Of a stretch of DNA of 22,210 nucleotides, positions 1 through 5,120 are shown one piece after another. Numbering within the stretch: position 1 is the first letter of the stretch; every line of letters begins with the position of its first letter. The notes beneath the pieces were generated by a model. It saw only the letters and a program-made list of their open reading frames with translations. It was not told the origin of the DNA and did no database searches. The stretch lies in the IMG/VR virus record IMGVR_UViG_3300041409_000169, positions 1 to 22,210 of that record; one strand, written 5' to 3'. The translations under genes were made by a program, and so were the position numbers. Source of the DNA: a virus.

Positions 1-111
1 ACCTGAGCCCTGACCTGAGCCCAGACCTGAGCCCCGACCTGAGCCCCGACCTGAGCCCCGACCTGATCCCTGACCTGATCCCTGACCTGATCCCTGACCT
101 GAGCCCCGACC
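1..111. repeat. 12-bp tandem repeat (nine units) inside coding sequence
   Basis: Nine head-to-tail units of acctgakcccNg fill 1-108, with a partial unit to 111. There are two main variants: acctgagccccg (four copies, one separated from the others) and acctgatccctg (three consecutive copies at 61-96), plus two single-base variants at 1-24. Because the unit is 12 bp, gain or loss keeps the minus-strand frame. Each unit encodes one tetrapeptide ([12 protein letters not shown] or VRAQ). The array may continue left of the window. Confidence 0.95.
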
Positions 112-338
112 TTTTTGTTCGTCAGCATGGCTGCACCGATGGCTCCCGCCATGGGGGAGGGAAGCCAGATGATCGTTGCCGGCGGCTCAAGCCCGCCGGC
201 ACGGTATGCGTCGGCCACTGCTGCTTCGCCCTCGGCGCGGTCGGCTGGCTCGGTGCTGAGCCCGCGACGCAGGAACTCGTCGCGATACTCGACAAGGAGC
301 GCCTCCTGATCCGGCGTTAGCTTTTCAATCTTGGTCAT
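1..338 (-). CDS. DUF6745-like protein, N-terminal part with tetrapeptide repeats (runs off left edge)
   Basis: The frame opens at ATG 338-336 and stays open to base 1, so the C-terminus lies outside the window. The first ~73 residues begin [15 protein letters not shown] and contain [37 protein letters not shown] and [12 protein letters not shown]. This matches my recollection of the N-terminus of DUF6745 proteins: a charged helix, a GLSTEPADR motif, then a W-L-x-S-P-x-x-G motif ahead of repeats. From about residue 77 it becomes V-[GRW]-[AD]-Q tetrapeptides encoded by the 12-bp minisatellite. Its ATG overlaps the upstream gene's TGA (ATGA), so it is the fifth coupled gene of the leftward early operon. 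Function is unknown. Family assignment is from memory of the motif pattern. Confidence 0.68.
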   Translation of the reverse strand, partial: MTKIEKLTPDQEALLVEYRDEFLRRGLSTEPADRAEGEAAVADAYRAGGLEPPATIIWLPSPMAGAIGAAMLTNKKVGAQVRDQVRDQVRDQVGAQVGAQVGAQVWAQVRAQ

Positions 339-610
339 TCTGCTACGATCCCATGTTGGGGTTGATTGGAAAGGGTGGAGGACATGGCGCCGTCGGCTGG
401 CGTCGGATCGTATTCCACGCCACAGAAAGGGCAGTAGTTGATGAACAACTTCGGCGCCTGCGGCTTGCCGCGCCCCGTCTCGATCTGAACCGTGTCGATT
501 ATCAGCCGAGGGTTGTTCTTCGTGGTGTCGTTCATGACCCAACCACGGTTCAGCGCCGCGTTTTCGGTCTTCAGAATTTCATCGATTTCGTCTGCGCAAT
601 TGCAAGCCAT
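335..610 (-). CDS. Small hypothetical protein with cysteine pairs (zinc-ribbon-like)
   Basis: A 91-residue protein. It starts MACNCADEIDE and later has FINYCPFCGVEYDP, so a CxC pair and a CxxC knuckle about 55 residues apart could bind one metal. Families of short phage proteins with a YCPFCG motif are common but uncharacterised, and I cannot name this one. The start at 610 overlaps the stop of the upstream gene (TAATG) and its own TGA overlaps the next ATG, so it is translationally coupled at both ends. The opposite-strand frames over this stretch look like shadows. Confidence 0.75.
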   Translation of the reverse strand: MACNCADEIDEILKTENAALNRGWVMNDTTKNNPRLIIDTVQIETGRGKPQAPKLFINYCPFCGVEYDPTPADGAMSSTLSNQPQHGIVAE

Positions 611-843
611 TATTCTGCCGCCACCTTCATTGCTTCGGCAGCTTCAAGCGCCTGATTGCACCAGTCGCGGATAAGCTCGATGTCCTCTACCTCAAGGCCT
701 CGGATGACCTGAACGCCGTGCGCCGAAAGTTCGAGCTGGTATTTGTCTCGACTGCCGAAACTGATGGATCGGTACATCACTTCGCGCAGCGTCAGATCGG
801 GCATGCGGTCGTGTGCGATGCTGAGTGAATTTTGCCGGGCCAT
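610..843 (-). CDS. Hypothetical early protein (77 aa)
   Basis: I chose the ATG at 843, which forms a TAATG overlap with the upstream stop, over the longer open frame to 900. The extra 19 residues are Arg/Pro-rich and overlap the upstream gene. The protein starts MARQNSLSIAHDRMPDL and ends in a helical segment (LIRDWCNQALEAAEAMKVAAE region). The middle (YQLELSAHGVQVIRGLE) looks like a small alpha/beta fold. No known motif was recognised. It sits third in a five-gene leftward string. Confidence 0.7.
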   Translation of the reverse strand: MARQNSLSIAHDRMPDLTLREVMYRSISFGSRDKYQLELSAHGVQVIRGLEVEDIELIRDWCNQALEAAEAMKVAAE

Positions 844-1127
844 TATGCTGCCGCCTGTTCTTGAGTGAGGGTTGCGCGGGCGGCTTTCGCCTTTGCCCAA
901 TTGGCTTTGGAATAGGGGCTGGCGGCATCCATCGCGTCCACGACGCGGGTGTCCTTGCCAATACGGATCATTTCCAGATGGATGGCGTCGCTCTCTGCAA
1001 TCCGGTGATTGAGCGCTGCGCAGTTCTTGAGCCCTTCGCAGAGGCCGAAGCCGTTGATGCGCTCGCTGAGCGTCGTCGCGTTTTCGTAGGCTGCGATTGC
1101 TGCTGCTATCTCGGGGGTGAAGGTCAT
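843..1127 (-). CDS. Hypothetical early protein (94 aa)
   Basis: The start at 1127 is preceded by a good Shine-Dalgarno (GAGGAGG, about 5-6 nt upstream on the minus strand). The open frame reaches 1145, but the extra six residues overlie that SD, so the shorter form is preferred. The protein is Ala-rich and mostly helical (MTFTPEIAAAIAAYENATT at the N-terminus, KAKAARATLTQEQAAA at the C-terminus). It has a central E-x-L-K-N-C-A-A-L stretch. No family was recognised. The stop overlaps the next start as TAATG. Confidence 0.72.
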   Translation of the reverse strand: MTFTPEIAAAIAAYENATTLSERINGFGLCEGLKNCAALNHRIAESDAIHLEMIRIGKDTRVVDAMDAASPYSKANWAKAKAARATLTQEQAAA

Positions 1128-1154
1128 GGCGCCCTCCTCGGGCAAGAGGGAGGG

Positions 1155-1406
1155 TTAGATGACGATGCCGTCCGTTTCGGACTGTGTGCCGTCAAAGAAG
1201 CTAATGTGGCCGCAAGGCCGAACGCGGCCGTACGTCGTACCTTTGTTCGTATAGGCGACGACGTAAGCGCCGGTGTCGTAAGTTTTGCTGGTCTTGCTGG
1301 CGAGCGCCTTTGCAGCGCTCAATGATTGGATCGGGGCGGCATTGGCAAACTGCACGTCGCCATTGGCGTCCGCGTAATCCACCATGTAGTGCGCAATCTT
1401 GGTCAT
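1155..1406 (-). CDS. First gene of leftward early operon, hypothetical (83 aa)
   Basis: The first gene downstream of the leftward promoter at 1443-1493. It starts MTKIAHYMVDYADANGDVQF and has a short basic/aromatic central part (YTNKGTTYGRVRPCGHISFFDG). It reads like a compact beta-rich protein with no TM segment. Its Shine-Dalgarno is weak (TTGAG about 6-8 nt upstream), which is unusual next to the strong SD of the following gene. Function is unknown. Anti-host or anti-repressor roles are common for such first early genes, but nothing in the sequence shows one. Confidence 0.72.
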   Translation of the reverse strand: MTKIAHYMVDYADANGDVQFANAAPIQSLSAAKALASKTSKTYDTGAYVVAYTNKGTTYGRVRPCGHISFFDGTQSETDGIVI

Positions 1407-1442
1407 CGTCTCAACTCGCTAGTGCGGTTCGTTGAGGATGAA

Positions 1443-1493
1443 CTTATACGCGTTAAACGTACGTTGCAACTAAAATCGTACGCTGAAAACGTA
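1443..1493 (-). promoter_or_regulatory. Leftward early promoter with two 15-bp repressor operators
   Basis: Two dyads fit TACGC-N5-ACGTA: 1447-1461 (spacer GTTAA) and 1479-1493 (spacer TGAAA), with centres 32 bp apart. On the minus strand the first dyad ends GCGTA and runs into TATAAG (1448-1443), a good -10 box. The -35 is poor: TTGCAA at 1469-1464 leaves only a 15-nt spacer. Transcription would begin near 1436 and feed the 1406-to-left operon. The dyads match those in the cI-cro intergenic region, so the same repressor probably controls both promoters. Confidence 0.72.
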
Positions 1494-1504
1494 AAACGTA
1501 CGCA

Positions 1505-1533
1505 AACAAAAAGCCCGCCGGTTAGGGCGGGCT
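1505..1533 (-). terminator. Intrinsic terminator of the cI operon
   Basis: On the minus strand an 8-bp GC-rich stem (arms 1533-1526 and 1519-1512, AGCCCGCC/GGCGGGCT) with a 6-nt loop is followed by a short U tract (1512-1508). It lies 28 bp after the stop of the last gene of the cI operon and just before the leftward early promoter. It would therefore separate lysogenic from early transcription. Confidence 0.85.
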
Positions 1534-1560
1534 AGGGGCTTGAAGAAAACGTTGGCCGCG

Positions 1561-1860
1561 CTAGGCTGGTGGTACTGGCAAGAAGCGAACAATCAGAGCG
1601 ACGAGCCCCACGAGAGTACCGCAGATCACAAAAAGACCAGGATAGCCTGGAAGGCGATGGATTTCGCCCTCCATGCGCGCCACTTTCTCGATGAGGGTGT
1701 CGATCTTCCCCTCCAGCCGGTCGGCTCTGCTTTCAAGTGACTTAACACGTGCTTCCATGTCGTCAAATGTGCCACCACCACCCCCGGATTTCAAGGGCTC
1801 CCCTTTATCGGAGTTGGTTATGAAGGTAGTGCCGTCAGAGATATTGAAAACATTGCTCAT
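1561..1860 (-). CDS. Coiled-coil protein with C-terminal membrane anchor (lysogenic operon)
   Basis: A 99-residue protein. ATG 1860 makes an ATGA overlap with the upstream stop and is preferred to the frame extension to 1878. Residues ~1-30 are polar and end in a GGGGG linker. Residues ~33-70 form heptads rich in E/R/K/L (MEARVKSLESRADRLEGKID and on). Residues ~78-94 are one hydrophobic span (FVICGTLVGLVALIV), followed by a Pro-rich tail. The plan resembles XhlA-type phage proteins (coiled coil plus one TM), which assist lysis. Its place as the last gene of the repressor operon argues instead for a function in the lysogen, such as superinfection exclusion. Both are inferences. Confidence 0.75.
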   Translation of the reverse strand: MSNVFNISDGTTFITNSDKGEPLKSGGGGGTFDDMEARVKSLESRADRLEGKIDTLIEKVARMEGEIHRLPGYPGLFVICGTLVGLVALIVRFLPVPPA

Positions 1861-2138
1861 GGATTTGCCCGTAACCACCGAGCGATATGGTCTCTTTTGA
1901 AGAGCCTCTCACTCCCACAATTGTCGCACTCTACTGACATGACTTCCAGTGCGTGTAGGTTTGCCAAGTCCACGCTTTTCATCTCAATGTCCAGCACCAC
2001 GAGGGATCTACCTGGCGTCGTAGTCACAAGTGTGAAATCGATCATGGAGCATATGGGGCATCGCATGTTTAGGTTCTTGCCGAGCGCAAAACGCATGAAC
2101 GCCTTTGCGTCGATGTGCAGAGATTGGTTTTCGTCCAT
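1857..2138 (-). CDS. Zinc-ribbon protein in the repressor operon
   Basis: A 93-residue protein with two CxxC knuckles: MRCPIC near residues 25-30 and VECDNC near 69-74, followed by a basic C-terminus (SERLFKRDHIARWLRANP). The 40-residue spacing fits a single zinc ribbon that could contact nucleic acid or protein. The start is 2 nt after the previous stop (TAA-CG-ATG), and the end overlaps the next gene by 4 nt. It is co-transcribed with the repressor and so should be made in the lysogen. No specific family was recognised. Confidence 0.75.
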   Translation of the reverse strand: MDENQSLHIDAKAFMRFALGKNLNMRCPICSMIDFTLVTTTPGRSLVVLDIEMKSVDLANLHALEVMSVECDNCGSERLFKRDHIARWLRANP

Positions 2139-2140
2139 CG

Positions 2141-2323
2141 TTATTTGATTGTCCCCTCGGGCGCTTCCGCGCCGGCTGCTTTCAGCACCACGTCAACTTC
2201 GTCAAGATAGCTCTGCCACATCGGCTTGCCTTCAAACTTGCTATCCTCGGGTACGCCGTGAAACCGGCACAGCGCGCGGGCGGCCAGCTCACGGGCGGGC
2301 TTGGGTTTGCGAGCGGGTGTCAT
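2141..2323 (-). CDS. Small basic hypothetical protein downstream of cI
   Basis: A 60-residue protein starting MTPARKPKPARELAARALC, basic at the N-terminus and acidic and helical at the C-terminus (WQSYLDEVDVVLKAAGAEA). The ATG overlaps the repressor stop (ATGA), so its translation depends on cI translation. The FHGVPEDSKFEGKPMWQ segment resembles uncharacterised short phage proteins found next to repressors. Function is unknown. Confidence 0.7.
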   Translation of the reverse strand: MTPARKPKPARELAARALCRFHGVPEDSKFEGKPMWQSYLDEVDVVLKAAGAEAPEGTIK

Positions 2324-3141
2324 CCGACCAAGCCAAATTTACGGACCACCCGCCCAACGATCCTAATCTCTTCGACCGAAACGAGCTTTTCTTTGTGCCT
2401 CGCATTGTCCGAGATGATCGCCACCAGGGCAGCGCCATCGTCCACCGGATCACGCACCTCAAGACGCTTGACGATGATGCCGCCAAACGCATCGTTCAGT
2501 GCGTAGACGCCATCCGGCGATGGCCATCGGTGGCGCGTATCGATCGCCACAACCTCTCCCTCGATGAGGGTCGGGGTCATCGAGTCTCCTTGCACTAGGA
2601 TAAAGGTCACGTCTCCGGATTTGACACCGCCCATGGCCGCCAGAACGGCGCGAGGGATGACCCAGTAGTCAGAAATATTTTCGGCTGCGAATGTCATACC
2701 GTGCCTGCCCGGCACGCCGTCCGAAACGATAGTCAGCCCTCCGCCGCCCATGCCGCCGGTCACATCAACCTGCGGGCTTCCCCCTTCTGGCACCCCGCGA
2801 AGGCCGGTCTCAGTTCCGTGCGTCATCTGATCGTCGGGGATATCGTCCGGCGCGTCAGGGTCAAATGTTGTGAATGCCGCAGGCTGAAATTCCGGGCCAG
2901 CGAGCGCCCAAACTTCTTGCAGCGTGATTGGAGGCGTTCCTTTGCCGACCAGCGCCCGCGCCAAATCCGAAACGAGATCGCGCTTCAAGTAGCCTCCGCC
3001 GTAGAGCGCGGCGTCTTCATATCGCTGGAAGCTTGATGCCCCAGCGAATCCGCTCGCCTTGGCCAGCTTTGCTATCGACAGGTCGGCCCTCTCGCGAAGG
3101 GCTTTGACAGTTCGGGTGATGGTTTCAGCGGAGTTGTCCAT
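2320..3141 (-). CDS. CI-like phage repressor, HTH plus S24 peptidase-like domain
   Basis: A 273-residue repressor. The N-terminal ~60 residues are a helix-turn-helix domain (SIAKLAKASGFAGASSFQRY). A ~90-residue Pro/Asp/Gly-rich linker follows, then a LexA/CI-type C-terminal domain. The catalytic serine is in GDSM (Ser187) and the general base is in IVKRL (Lys225). The 38-residue spacing is normal for LexA-like domains. The linker lacks the usual Ala-Gly scissile bond about 35 residues before the serine. The only AG nearby in the protein tail of the HTH part is at 81-82. The start at 3141 has an AGGTGGAG Shine-Dalgarno; a GTG at 3150 in frame is less likely. It heads a four-gene lysogenic operon and should bind the dyads at 3152-3205 and 1447-1493. 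Confidence 0.93.
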   Translation of the reverse strand: MDNSAETITRTVKALRERADLSIAKLAKASGFAGASSFQRYEDAALYGGGYLKRDLVSDLARALVGKGTPPITLQEVWALAGPEFQPAAFTTFDPDAPDDIPDDQMTHGTETGLRGVPEGGSPQVDVTGGMGGGGLTIVSDGVPGRHGMTFAAENISDYWVIPRAVLAAMGGVKSGDVTFILVQGDSMTPTLIEGEVVAIDTRHRWPSPDGVYALNDAFGGIIVKRLEVRDPVDDGAALVAIISDNARHKEKLVSVEEIRIVGRVVRKFGLVG

Positions 3142-3151
3142 ACGCTCCACC

Positions 3152-3209
3152 TACGCACTTGGCGTATACGCTTTCCACGTTGACATGACGTACGGGGAAA
3201 ACGTATAAG
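3152..3209. promoter_or_regulatory. Immunity control region: three operators, rightward promoter, weak repressor promoter
   Basis: Three 15-bp dyads occur: 3152-3166 (TACGC-ACTTG-GCGTA, perfect), 3167-3181 (TACGC-TTTCC-ACGTT) and 3191-3205 (TACGG-GGAAA-ACGTA). The rightward promoter has a consensus -35 TTGACA (3180-3185) and TATAAG (3204-3209), spacer 18 (or GTATAA with 17). The last dyad overlaps its -10. Leftward, TATACG (3168-3163) can serve as the repressor promoter's -10, without a clear -35. The two left dyads cover it and would allow autorepression, while the third lies upstream of it, where a bound repressor could activate. Confidence 0.85.
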
Positions 3210-3214
3210 AGCGT

Positions 3215-3460
3215 ATGGACACCACGCTCTCCCAAATTACCCCAGCCGAGTTTGTTATCGCCAAGTTTGGTGGGCTGACCGCCACGGCCAAAGCCATCGG
3301 CAAGCCGATCACCACCGTTCAAGGCTGGAAGGAGCGAGGGCAGGTTCCCCAAGCGCACTGGCTGGAACTCATCGCCGCCGCGAAAGATACTGGCGAGACA
3401 ATCGATCTTGCCGACTTTCTGACGAGCCACCCATCCCCACAGATGGAGAGGGCGTCATGA
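3215..3460 (+). CDS. Cro-like DNA-binding protein, apparently leaderless
   Basis: An 81-residue protein diverging from the repressor. Residues ~9-60 (FVIAKFGGLTATAKAIGKPI, TVQGWKERGQVPQAHWLELI) form a helix-turn-helix of the Cro/YdaS/carph-isopro type, in which TTVQGWKERG is the recognition-helix region. The ATG is only six bases after the -10 TATAAG, so the transcript should begin at or very near the A of the start codon with no Shine-Dalgarno. Its stop overlaps the next ATG (ATGA). It likely represses cI by binding the shared operators. Its exact subfamily is uncertain. Confidence 0.88.
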   Translation: MDTTLSQITPAEFVIAKFGGLTATAKAIGKPITTVQGWKERGQVPQAHWLELIAAAKDTGETIDLADFLTSHPSPQMERAS

Positions 3461-3837
3461 GCGTGCACAATCACCCCGGCTTCCACCGAGCGCTCGCAGA
3501 GAGTGGGCTGACGGCCTCTGAGGCCCTGCGGATTACCGCTGTTGTCGCAGAAGCCGAAGGATTTCCTGCTGGTCCCTCTCAATCGTTGAGAGCCGACTAT
3601 CAAGCTCCACGACCATTGCCTCAAGGCCAAGAGCAATATCCCATGTCTTCGGATCATTCTTCGCATTGCCAATGTGCATCGTGCGAATTTCCGAAAACGC
3701 CTCTCGCGCCTTCCGAAACGTCAGCATCCCAAGCCCCCCTGATGTTTTTAACAGCCAGCGAGATCATGCGGCTGGACGGCGTCGCTGTCGAGTCCGGCCC
3801 CTCCGATACACCCTCTCCGTTTGTGAGGGTGGCATGA
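3457..3837 (+). CDS. Hypothetical early protein, possibly chimeric, coupled at both ends
   Basis: A 126-residue frame whose ATG overlaps the cro-like stop and whose TGA overlaps the next ATG, a perfect operon fit. The first ~30 codons (FHRALAESGLTASEALRITA) and the last ~30 (TASEIMRLDGVAVESGPSD) look coding, with G/C-rich third positions. The middle third does not: third positions turn A/T-rich and the peptide is unnatural (HSSHCQCASCEF). In that part the opposite strand holds a better frame. Either a short gene has been invaded by an antisense gene, or the plus frame is only a bridge. Function is unknown. Confidence 0.5.
   Translation: MSVHNHPGFHRALAESGLTASEALRITAVVAEAEGFPAGPSQSLRADYQAPRPLPQGQEQYPMSSDHSSHCQCASCEFPKTPLAPSETSASQAPLMFLTASEIMRLDGVAVESGPSDTPSPFVRVA
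3533..3727 (-). CDS. Antisense small coiled-coil protein nested in the early operon
   Basis: A 64-residue frame on the opposite strand to the surrounding operon. It has an excellent Shine-Dalgarno (AGGGGGG, 6 nt before ATG 3727) and a natural composition: FRKAREAFSEIRTMHIGNAK, then WDIALGLEAMVVELDSRLS and a charged helical tail ending RLLRQQR. By my count its third-position G+C is clearly higher than that of the plus frame over the same bases. It could be a real small protein or an inserted gene. No promoter is evident on the minus strand. Confidence 0.55.
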   Translation of the reverse strand: MLTFRKAREAFSEIRTMHIGNAKNDPKTWDIALGLEAMVVELDSRLSTIERDQQEILRLLRQQR

Positions 3838-4130
3838 GCAAACCCAGCGATATCAGCCAAGAGACTTGGGACACAGCCATACGCGCCGTTCAGGATTTGG
3901 ACGGGACTACCAGCCGCGTTCTGGACGCTTGTGAATCCATCGCCCTCGCCATCATGGCTGCGACACTGGCAGAGCGGGAAGCCTGCGCGGTTGAAGCTGA
4001 ATCTTTCGCAGTCACAGGCGGCAAACTTTGGGAACGGGAGCGCGACCGCGATAGAGCGGCACTGCACCTCGCGCAGTCCTACGGCGCTAAGAGCGTTGCA
4101 GAAGCTATCCGCAAGCGTGGGGAGGCATAG
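3834..4130 (+). CDS. Hypothetical early phage protein (98 aa)
   Basis: The start at 3834 is within an ATGA overlap; the frame extends upstream to 3666, but that part is a shadow. The protein begins MSKPSDISQETWDTAIRAV and has the pattern AEREACAVEAESFA, then AAEAIRKRGEA-like ending (AEAIRKRGEA). Uncharacterised phage proteins with an EREACA...AIR signature are frequent in proteobacterial phages. It is predicted helical and cytoplasmic, with no catalytic motif. Confidence 0.75.
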   Translation: MSKPSDISQETWDTAIRAVQDLDGTTSRVLDACESIALAIMAATLAEREACAVEAESFAVTGGKLWERERDRDRAALHLAQSYGAKSVAEAIRKRGEA

Positions 4131-4316
4131 ATGGCCCATGCCCGCGACACCATCAGCTTCTTGATCGTGGTCGGCCTCGCCGCCTTGCTGGACCGCTTCG
4201 CTCGTATCGACGCGACCACGTTCATTGCAGCTTCGGCGCTTTGGTACGGCATCCGCGCATGGGGCAAGGCCGACCATGTAAGCACTGTTCACAAAAATAA
4301 AATCGTGGAGGAATAG
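4131..4316 (+). CDS. Small membrane protein (61 aa)
   Basis: Begins immediately after the upstream TAG, with GGGGAGG as Shine-Dalgarno. Residues ~8-22 (ISFLIVVGLAALLDRF) and ~28-42 (TTFIAASALWYGI) are hydrophobic, giving one or two membrane segments, and the C-terminus is charged (VHKNKIVEE). It sits between a helical early protein and the GapR homologue. No family was recognised. Confidence 0.65.
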   Translation: MAHARDTISFLIVVGLAALLDRFARIDATTFIAASALWYGIRAWGKADHVSTVHKNKIVEE

Positions 4317-4589
4317 ATGGCGTACCCGGCAAACACCGAGAGCGTTGCGGGCGACCAGTTGCGCGCGTTCATCGAGCGCATTGAGCGGATGGCCGAAGAA
4401 AAGGCCGCTATCGCCGCCGATATCAAGGAAATCTATGCCGAAGCCAAGGGCAATGGGTTTGATACCGCAGTCATCCGCCAGCTCGTGAAGCTCCGCAAAA
4501 TGGACGCTAACGAGCGCATGGAGCGCGAAGCCATCCTGGAAATGTACATGGCCGCCTTGGGCATGGTCGCAGCTCCGAGCGAGGACTGA
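4317..4589 (+). CDS. GapR-like DUF2312 DNA-binding protein
   Basis: A 90-residue protein matching the GapR/DUF2312 family: [19 protein letters not shown] (long helix 1), then [20 protein letters not shown] and KLRKMD, ending [15 protein letters not shown]. Cellular GapR of Caulobacter forms a clamp on overtwisted, AT-rich DNA ahead of replication and transcription machinery and supports topoisomerase action. The usual length is about 90 residues, so this copy is intact. The upstream AGGAATAG junction gives GGAGG before the ATG at 4317. A phage copy may assist phage replication or compete with the host protein. The role in this phage is inferred. Confidence 0.93.
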   Translation: MAYPANTESVAGDQLRAFIERIERMAEEKAAIAADIKEIYAEAKGNGFDTAVIRQLVKLRKMDANERMEREAILEMYMAALGMVAAPSED

Positions 4590-4591
4590 CC

Positions 4592-4720
4592 ATGACCATC
4601 CGCGCTCGCCTCTCCCCCGCCCGTTCCACTCGTGCCCTGACAGCATTAGCCCTGGCATGTGCATCGTGGGGGTTTGTCCTGCTGTTGGTTCGCATTGGGC
4701 AGTGGGCGGTGCAGTCATGA
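4592..4720 (+). CDS. Membrane microprotein (42 aa)
   Basis: ATG 4592 begins 2 nt after the GapR-like stop and the TGA overlaps the next ATG (ATGA). The N-terminus is basic (MTIRARLSPARSTR) and residues ~16-34 are hydrophobic (ALALACASWGFVLLLV), giving one TM span with a positive-inside N-terminus. Its fit between two coupled genes supports it. Function is unknown. Confidence 0.6.
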   Translation: MTIRARLSPARSTRALTALALACASWGFVLLLVRIGQWAVQS

Positions 4721-5037
4721 GCGCGTGGGCACGGCCTGGCGTGAAATGTGTATTCGTCGGTGGAGGCAGGCATCCAGCCCCGTCATCTGCGAGCGGGGTA
4801 CCCATTCATGGCCAGACTTACACCATCCGAGAAGTGGCCGACTTTGCCGAGGTAGCGGCAGGGCATCGGTCTAACGTTTACATCCGGCTGCAAGAAACGG
4901 TCGTCAAACCGAACTGTGCCGATTGGGAAGACAGTTGGTGTTGCCTCGCGGGGTTTCGTCCCCTCATCACCAAGACCCAAGAGCAAGATGTAGCTCTGTT
5001 CGCTCATCACTTCGATCGTGAAGGGGCAGAAGCATGA
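4717..5037 (+). CDS. Hypothetical early protein (106 aa)
   Basis: The start at 4717 is set by the ATGA overlap; in-frame upstream ATG 4657 would overlap the microprotein. It contains KCVFVGGG, then HGQTYTIREV, VYIRLQETV and a C-terminal LAGFRPL. This order (lysine-x-V start, GxxYTV, strand, FRPL end) is typical of a widespread uncharacterised small phage protein with a likely beta-barrel fold. Paired cysteines (CADWEDSWCC) are present. It overlaps the following microprotein by 4 nt. Confidence 0.72.
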   Translation: MSAWARPGVKCVFVGGGRHPAPSSASGVPIHGQTYTIREVADFAEVAAGHRSNVYIRLQETVVKPNCADWEDSWCCLAGFRPLITKTQEQDVALFAHHFDREGAEA

Positions 5038-5120
5038 TCCGCGTCATCGCCCTTTGCTTCGCCATTGAGGTGGCTGTCGGCGCTGTCCTGCTGCTTTGGG
5101 CGCAGGGGTATTTTCTGTGA
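5034..5120 (+). CDS. Membrane microprotein (28 aa)
   Basis: The ATG at 5034 overlaps the previous TGA (ATGA). All but the ends are hydrophobic (IALCFAIEVAVGAVLLLW), so the product would be little more than one TM helix. Its TGA overlaps a GTG at 5117. The coupling at both ends is the main support; composition alone would not prove a gene this short. Confidence 0.5.
   Translation: MIRVIALCFAIEVAVGAVLLLWAQGYFL

Noticed and set aside
1-111. CRISPR-like or non-coding regulatory repeat array
   Set aside because: The 12-bp units have no spacers and are in frame with an open minus-strand gene, so a coding minisatellite explains them.
115-309. Plus-strand 64-codon frame at the left edge
   Set aside because: It is antisense to the DUF6745-like frame, is Ser/Arg/Ala-rich and has no ribosome site.
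3654-4805. 383-codon minus-strand frame
   Set aside because: It covers several coupled plus-strand genes, including the clear GapR homologue, and its Cys/His-rich peptide has no domain.
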